Below, piece after piece: positions 13,734-16,447 of a DNA stretch of 16,447 nucleotides. Positions within the stretch are counted from its first letter, which is position 1; every line of letters begins with the position of its first letter. This DNA comes from IMCC26256 sp046081705 (GTDB lineage: Bacteria; Actinomycetota; Acidimicrobiia; IMCC26256). The stretch is from contig JBJTWK010000052.1 of the NCBI GenBank assembly GCA_046081705.1, forward strand, positions 1 to 16,447. Direction: 5' to 3'. Both the position numbers and the translations under genes were made by a program. The notes under the pieces were generated by a model, which had not been told where the DNA came from, ran no database searches, and saw only the letters and a program-made list of their open reading frames with translations.

Positions 13734-13778
13734 GCGGCCCGCCACGACCACCGAGAACGCATCCCGAAAGGACCTGCG

Positions 13779-14345
13779 ATGCCCGCACCCGACCCCAAGG
13801 ACCTCGGCCCCCTCGCCGCCCTCGCTGGCACCTGGGAGGGCGACCAGGGCCTCGACGTCTCGTACCACCACGCCGAGGGCCAGATCGGTGAGACGCCGTA
13901 CCGGGAGAAGGTCGACCTCAAGCCGTTCGGTCCGGTCGACAACGGCACCCAGCAGCTCTTCGGGCTCGACTACCGCATGTCCGCCTTCAAGGAGGGCGAG
14001 GACGAGCCGTTCCACACCGAGGTCGGCTACTGGCTCTGGGACGCGAAGGCCGGTCAGGTCATGCGCTGCTTCATGGTGCCGCGGGGTCAGGTCGTGATCG
14101 CCGGCGGGACCGCCGGCGCCGATTCGACGACCTTCACGATGGCGGCCGAGAACGGTTCGAACACCTACGGGATCCTGTCGAACCAGTACCTCCAGGAGTT
14201 CTCGACCACGCCTGAGTACACGTGCACCATCACGGTGAACGACGACGGCTCGTGGTCCTACGACGAGTGCACCACCTACGAGGTCAAGTCGAAGGGCATG
14301 ACGGTGCAGCACACCGACCGCAACACCCTCCGCAAGGTCGGCTGA
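13779..14345 (+). CDS. Nitrobindin-like heme-binding beta-barrel protein (FABP-like)
   Basis: 188 residues; GAAAGGA six bases before the ATG decides the start against a frame reaching back to 13530. The N-terminus LGPLAALAGTWEGDQG (9-24) is the lipocalin/FABP-type entrance strand with GxWxG. Internal blocks YREKVDLKPFGPVDN, FGLDYRM, FHTEVGYWLWDAKAGQVMR, CFMVPRGQVVIAGG and the ending HTDRNTLRKVG fit the bacterial heme-binding barrel group related to nitrobindin/THAP4. His178 in the last strand is where nitrobindins place the proximal heme ligand. The canonical nitrobindin GxWxGxGxG is only partly kept (GTWEGDQG), so NO chemistry or even heme binding needs testing. Cytoplasmic. Divergent from the BldD-like regulator and followed by a very stable hairpin. 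Confidence 0.87.
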   Translation: MPAPDPKDLGPLAALAGTWEGDQGLDVSYHHAEGQIGETPYREKVDLKPFGPVDNGTQQLFGLDYRMSAFKEGEDEPFHTEVGYWLWDAKAGQVMRCFMVPRGQVVIAGGTAGADSTTFTMAAENGSNTYGILSNQYLQEFSTTPEYTCTITVNDDGSWSYDECTTYEVKSKGMTVQHTDRNTLRKVG

Positions 14346-14364
14346 GCCGACCACCTGCAGTGCG

Positions 14365-14393
14365 CGAGGCCCCCGCTTCCGGCGGGGGCCTCG
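14365..14393 (+). terminator. Strong hairpin between nitrobindin-like and nitroreductase genes
   Basis: CGAGGCCCCCGC-TTCCG-GCGGGGGCCTCG: 12 perfect pairs with a five-base loop, 20 bases after the stop. No T-tract follows. It ends 26 bases before the nitroreductase ATG, leaving little room for a separate promoter, so it may act as an attenuator or leaky terminator. Confidence 0.75.
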
Positions 14394-14419
14394 TCGCGTA
14401 CGCCCCGAAGGGACCCAGC

Positions 14420-15073
14420 ATGATTGACCTCCTCGCCGCCGACGAACTCCTGCGCACGACCCGCTCGGTGCGCAAGCGGCTCGACCTCACGCGCGACGTG
14501 CCGTTCGATCTCGTGCTCGAGTGCATCGACCTCGCCCTCCAGGCACCGACCGGTTCCAACCGGCAGGGGTGGTCGTTCATCGTCGTGAGCGACCGCGACC
14601 AGCGGGCCGAACTCGCGCGCCTCTACAAGCAGGCGGTCGACCTCTACATGCAGATGCCGCGCCCCGAGTACGGGTCGGACGACCCCCGCGCGGCAAGCGG
14701 CGAGCGGGTCGCCACCTCCGCCCGGTACCTCGCCGACCACCTCCACGAGGTCCCCGTGCACCTCGTCCCGTGCATCGAGGGCCGGGTCGAGGAGGCGGGC
14801 GTGCTCGCGCAGGCATCGACCTACGGGTCGATCCTTCCGGCCGTGTGGTCGTTCGCCCTCGCCGCGCGGGCCCGCGGGCTCGGCACCGCGTGGACGACGC
14901 TGCACCTCATGTTCGAGCGCGAGGCCGCCGAGGTGCTCGGCATCCCAGACCACATCACCCAGGCCGCGCTCCTACCGGTCGCGTACTTCACGGGCGAGAC
15001 CTTCAAGCCCGCACCGCGCCTGCCGGCGGCGACGGTCACCCACCTCGACCGCTGGGGCACGCACCCCGCCTGA
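14420..15073 (+). CDS. Nitroreductase-family FMN oxidoreductase
   Basis: 217 residues; GAAGGGA lies six bases before the ATG. The nitroreductase fold is evident: TTRSVRKRLDLTRDVP near the start (Arg and Ser FMN-phosphate contacts, RSVR at 15-18), LQAPTGSNRQGWSFIVVSD (FMN contacts), then YGSILPAVWSFALAARARGLGTAWTTLHLMFE and a closing VLGIPDHITQAALLPVAYFTGE. These proteins use FMN and NAD(P)H to reduce nitro groups, quinones or enones, or break ring systems. The true substrate is unknown. Cytoplasmic, probably a homodimer. The end converges on mgsA with an 11-bp gap and a shared hairpin. Transcription may come from read-through of the upstream hairpin. Confidence 0.92.
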   Translation: MIDLLAADELLRTTRSVRKRLDLTRDVPFDLVLECIDLALQAPTGSNRQGWSFIVVSDRDQRAELARLYKQAVDLYMQMPRPEYGSDDPRAASGERVATSARYLADHLHEVPVHLVPCIEGRVEEAGVLAQASTYGSILPAVWSFALAARARGLGTAWTTLHLMFEREAAEVLGIPDHITQAALLPVAYFTGETFKPAPRLPAATVTHLDRWGTHPA

Positions 15074-15092
15074 CCCCGCCCTCGTCAGGCGG
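15066..15092. terminator. Hairpin built from the two facing stop codons
   Basis: CCGCCTGA-N11-TCAGGCGG, eight perfect pairs. The left arm ends in the nitroreductase TGA and the right arm begins with the mgsA stop (TCA on plus). Probable bidirectional terminator. Confidence 0.5.
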
Positions 15093-15543
15093 CGACGTGC
15101 GGGGCGACCTGCCGGTCGTACTCGGTCGAGAACAGCGGCGAACTCACGAGGAAGTCGGCGGTCGACCGGTTGCACGCCACCGGGATGTTCCACACGACCG
15201 CGATGCGCAGCAGCGCGCGCACGTCGGGGTCGTGGGGCTGGGGTTCGAGCGGGTCCCAGAAGAACAGGAGCATGTCGACCCCGTAGTCGGCGATCCGCGC
15301 GCCGATCTGCTGATCGCCGCCGAGGGGTCCCGAACGCAACCGTTCGATCGGGAGGTCGAGGGCCTCCGCGAGCAGGCCGCCGGTCGTGCCCGTCGCGCAC
15401 AGCGTGTGGCGGGCCAGCACCTCGCGGTGCTCACGCGCCCACTCGAGGAGGTGCTCCTTCTCGTGGTCGTGGGCGACGAGCGCGATGCGCTTGCGGGCCG
15501 GGAGGCGCGCCTCGATCGGGTTCGGTGCGGTGGCATCGGTCAT
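15085..15543 (-). CDS. mgsA: Methylglyoxal synthase
   Basis: 152 residues, matching the family length. It converts dihydroxyacetone phosphate to methylglyoxal plus phosphate, a bypass of lower glycolysis used when phosphate is scarce or sugar phosphates build up. The signature segments are complete: IALVAHDHEK (Asp26), CATGTTGGLL (phosphate-binding), LRSGPLGGDQQIGARI (catalytic Asp77), LLFFWDPLEPQPHDPDV (Asp97, His104, Asp107) and NIPVACNRSTADFL. These correspond to E. coli Asp20, Asp71, Asp91, His98 and Asp101 with a constant offset of six. Cytoplasmic, typically hexameric. The ATG at 15543 has no clear SD; GACGAT six bases upstream resembles a -10 of a leaderless transcript. No glyoxalase or glycolytic gene is in view. 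Confidence 0.96.
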   Translation of the reverse strand: MTDATAPNPIEARLPARKRIALVAHDHEKEHLLEWAREHREVLARHTLCATGTTGGLLAEALDLPIERLRSGPLGGDQQIGARIADYGVDMLLFFWDPLEPQPHDPDVRALLRIAVVWNIPVACNRSTADFLVSSPLFSTEYDRQVAPHVAA

Positions 15544-15593
15544 GGGCGCATCGTCCCACGCGCGACCGACCCGCAGGTGACGTGAGGGTGGAC

Positions 15594-15611
15594 GCCCGGT
15601 GACGACCGGGC
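15594..15611 (-). terminator. Hairpin after the Gmad2 lipoprotein gene
   Basis: Inverted repeat GCCCGGT-GACG-ACCGGGC, seven perfect pairs, starting five bases past the lipoprotein stop codon. It would separate that gene from mgsA. Confidence 0.5.
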
Positions 15612-15615
15612 CGGA

Positions 15616-16311
15616 TCAGCGGGCGAACGCGACGCGCACCACGGTCGCCTCGGCGATCGTGCCGTCCATCATCGACCGGGTCGAGAGCATGACGGCCCCG
15701 GACCCCGCCGACGGGGCCGTGAAGGAGAGCACGTCGGTGAACGGACCCATCTCCCCCATCGACCCGCCCATCGCGGTGCCCGAGCCGAGGGGTGGCGCCG
15801 CGCCGTCCTGGCGCACCTCGGTGCGGATCTGGGCCTCGAACGCCGTGCTCCGCCCGCGCAGGGTGACCGGCGACGAGATGACCTCGTAGGCCGCCGGCGA
15901 CTCGAGGACGAGGTTCGGACTCGATGCGCCGAGCACCCACCAGTGGCGGCCGTCGAGTTGGCGCACGAGCACCGTCGTCACGGTGCCCCGGCTCGTCGCC
16001 CGCACGGGGACCTCGCCGGAGCGAGCGTCGCCGGCCGCCAGCGTGCCCACGATCGGAGCGGTGAACCCCACATAGTCGACGGCGAACGACCGGGCGGCCT
16101 CCTCCGGCGTCGTGAAGGTCGACGCACCGACGGGGAAGACCGCGTTCGAGGTGTCGAGCGGCGCCGTGGGGGTGGTGCTCGACGACGAGGTCGATGTGGT
16201 CCGTCGGCTCGACGAGGTCGTCGCGTCGTCGGACCCGTCGGAGCCGTTGCACGCGGCGAGCATCAGGACCGTCGCGAGGACGCCGATCGACCGGGTGATG
16301 GGGATGCGCAT
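15616..16311 (-). CDS. Gmad2-domain lipoprotein
   Basis: 231 residues. GAGGAGGAA precedes the ATG at 16311 and decides it against a longer frame from 16377. The lipoprotein signal ends LAAC with Cys21. A Ser/Thr-rich linker (about 31-55, TTSTSSSSTTPTAP) follows. A middle domain of about 75-140 (TFTTPEEAARSFAVDYVGF through RQLDGRHWWVLGASS) comes next. The C-terminal Gmad2 (immunoglobulin-like) domain begins SPVTLRGRSTAFEAQI and includes GEMGPFTDVLSFTAPSAGSGAVML. Gmad2 domains are found in actinobacterial and firmicute envelope proteins, often next to germination or sporulation-type modules; here no spore gene is present. Likely an outer-face envelope protein with a binding or structural role. 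Function unknown. Confidence 0.88.
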   Translation of the reverse strand: MRIPITRSIGVLATVLMLAACNGSDGSDDATTSSSRRTTSTSSSSTTPTAPLDTSNAVFPVGASTFTTPEEAARSFAVDYVGFTAPIVGTLAAGDARSGEVPVRATSRGTVTTVLVRQLDGRHWWVLGASSPNLVLESPAAYEVISSPVTLRGRSTAFEAQIRTEVRQDGAAPPLGSGTAMGGSMGEMGPFTDVLSFTAPSAGSGAVMLSTRSMMDGTIAEATVVRVAFAR

Positions 16312-16313
16312 CG

Positions 16314-16322
16314 TTCCTCCTC
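16314..16322 (-). promoter_or_regulatory. Ribosome binding site deciding the Gmad2 start
   Basis: GAGGAGGAA on the minus strand, two bases from the ATG at its near end, with the GAGGAGG core five bases off. It favours this ATG over the in-frame start at 16377. Confidence 0.7.
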
Positions 16323-16373
16323 GGGCGCCGCCGGTGCGGGCCGATGCGCCCATCGTGCACCACGGGACCGCCG

Positions 16374-16447
16374 TCACGGCAGGGGCTTGGGTCCCGAATC
16401 GCCCGCGACCTCGCCCGGTGGGCCACTCGGTCCGGCCTCGAGCTCGG
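16374..16447 (-). CDS. Possible C-terminal tail of a gene continuing past the right edge
   Basis: In one minus-strand frame, 23 codons read ELEAGPSGPPGEVAGDSGPK then PLP and a TGA at 16376-16374. The Pro/Gly/Glu-rich composition and mostly G/C third positions look like a disordered protein tail. The other two frames also stay open, so evidence is weak. If real, it would lie 62 bases upstream of the Gmad2 lipoprotein on the same strand. No family can be named. Confidence 0.3.
   Translation of the reverse strand, partial: ELEAGPSGPPGEVAGDSGPKPLP

Noticed and set aside
13631..13948. N-terminal extension of the BldD-like regulator
   Set aside because: It runs across the divergent promoter and antisense to the nitrobindin-like gene; BldD homologues begin close to the GTG at 13630.
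1..16447. Defence island, prophage, transposon, CRISPR array or RNA gene
   Set aside because: No transposase, integrase, nuclease, toxin-antitoxin, direct-repeat array or tRNA/rRNA pattern was seen, and base composition is even throughout.

Overview
The window is about 70% GC, with G/C-ending codons, tightly packed genes and many GTG starts. Protein content points to a free-living actinobacterium. The best match is Acidimicrobiia (Ilumatobacter/Iamia-like), because an F420-type PPOX protein, a BldD-type regulator and several Thr/Ser-rich secreted proteins occur together. This taxonomic call is inference; no rRNA or marker gene is present. I see no tRNA, rRNA, CRISPR, insertion sequence, integrase or prophage gene. 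It reads as ordinary chromosomal housekeeping and accessory sequence, not an island.

Layout. 1-2715, minus strand: a partial protein of a poorly characterised RDRSWG-motif family, coupled to an SDR oxidoreductase, behind a YcnI-like copper-binding envelope protein. 2872-4391, plus: a DUF1214 protein overlapped by a small F420/PPOX flavoprotein, ending stop-on-stop against a minus-strand hotdog thioesterase (4388-5035). 5137-5655, plus: a small secreted beta-barrel-like protein. 5671-7790, minus: a DUF4239 membrane protein followed, with TGATG coupling, by a substrate-binding lipoprotein, with no ABC permease or ATPase nearby. 7897-8703, minus: a second SDR. 8819-11145, plus: a membrane-anchored YVTN beta-propeller and a CapA-type metallophosphoesterase in tandem, followed by two hairpins. 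11312-12196, plus: a secreted alpha/beta hydrolase. 12252-13630, minus: a BldD-like regulator with the c-di-GMP signature, overlapping purU (formyl-THF deformylase). 13779-15073, plus: a nitrobindin-like beta-barrel protein and a nitroreductase separated by a strong hairpin. 15085-16311, minus: methylglyoxal synthase and a Gmad2 lipoprotein. A possible gene tail lies at the right edge.

How the genes work together. I see no single large system. The most interesting units are small pairs: bldD-like/purU (second-messenger regulator translationally coupled to one-carbon metabolism), DUF4239/substrate-binding lipoprotein (possible sensor or channel pair without transporter parts), and YVTN/CapA (two anchored proteins with matching architecture). 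Four exported proteins (YcnI-like, YVTN, CapA, Gmad2) carry Thr-rich linkers. Intergenic regions are short (none over 170 bp). They hold compact hairpins between convergent genes and TANNNT -10 boxes, two of them close enough to the start codon to imply leaderless mRNAs.
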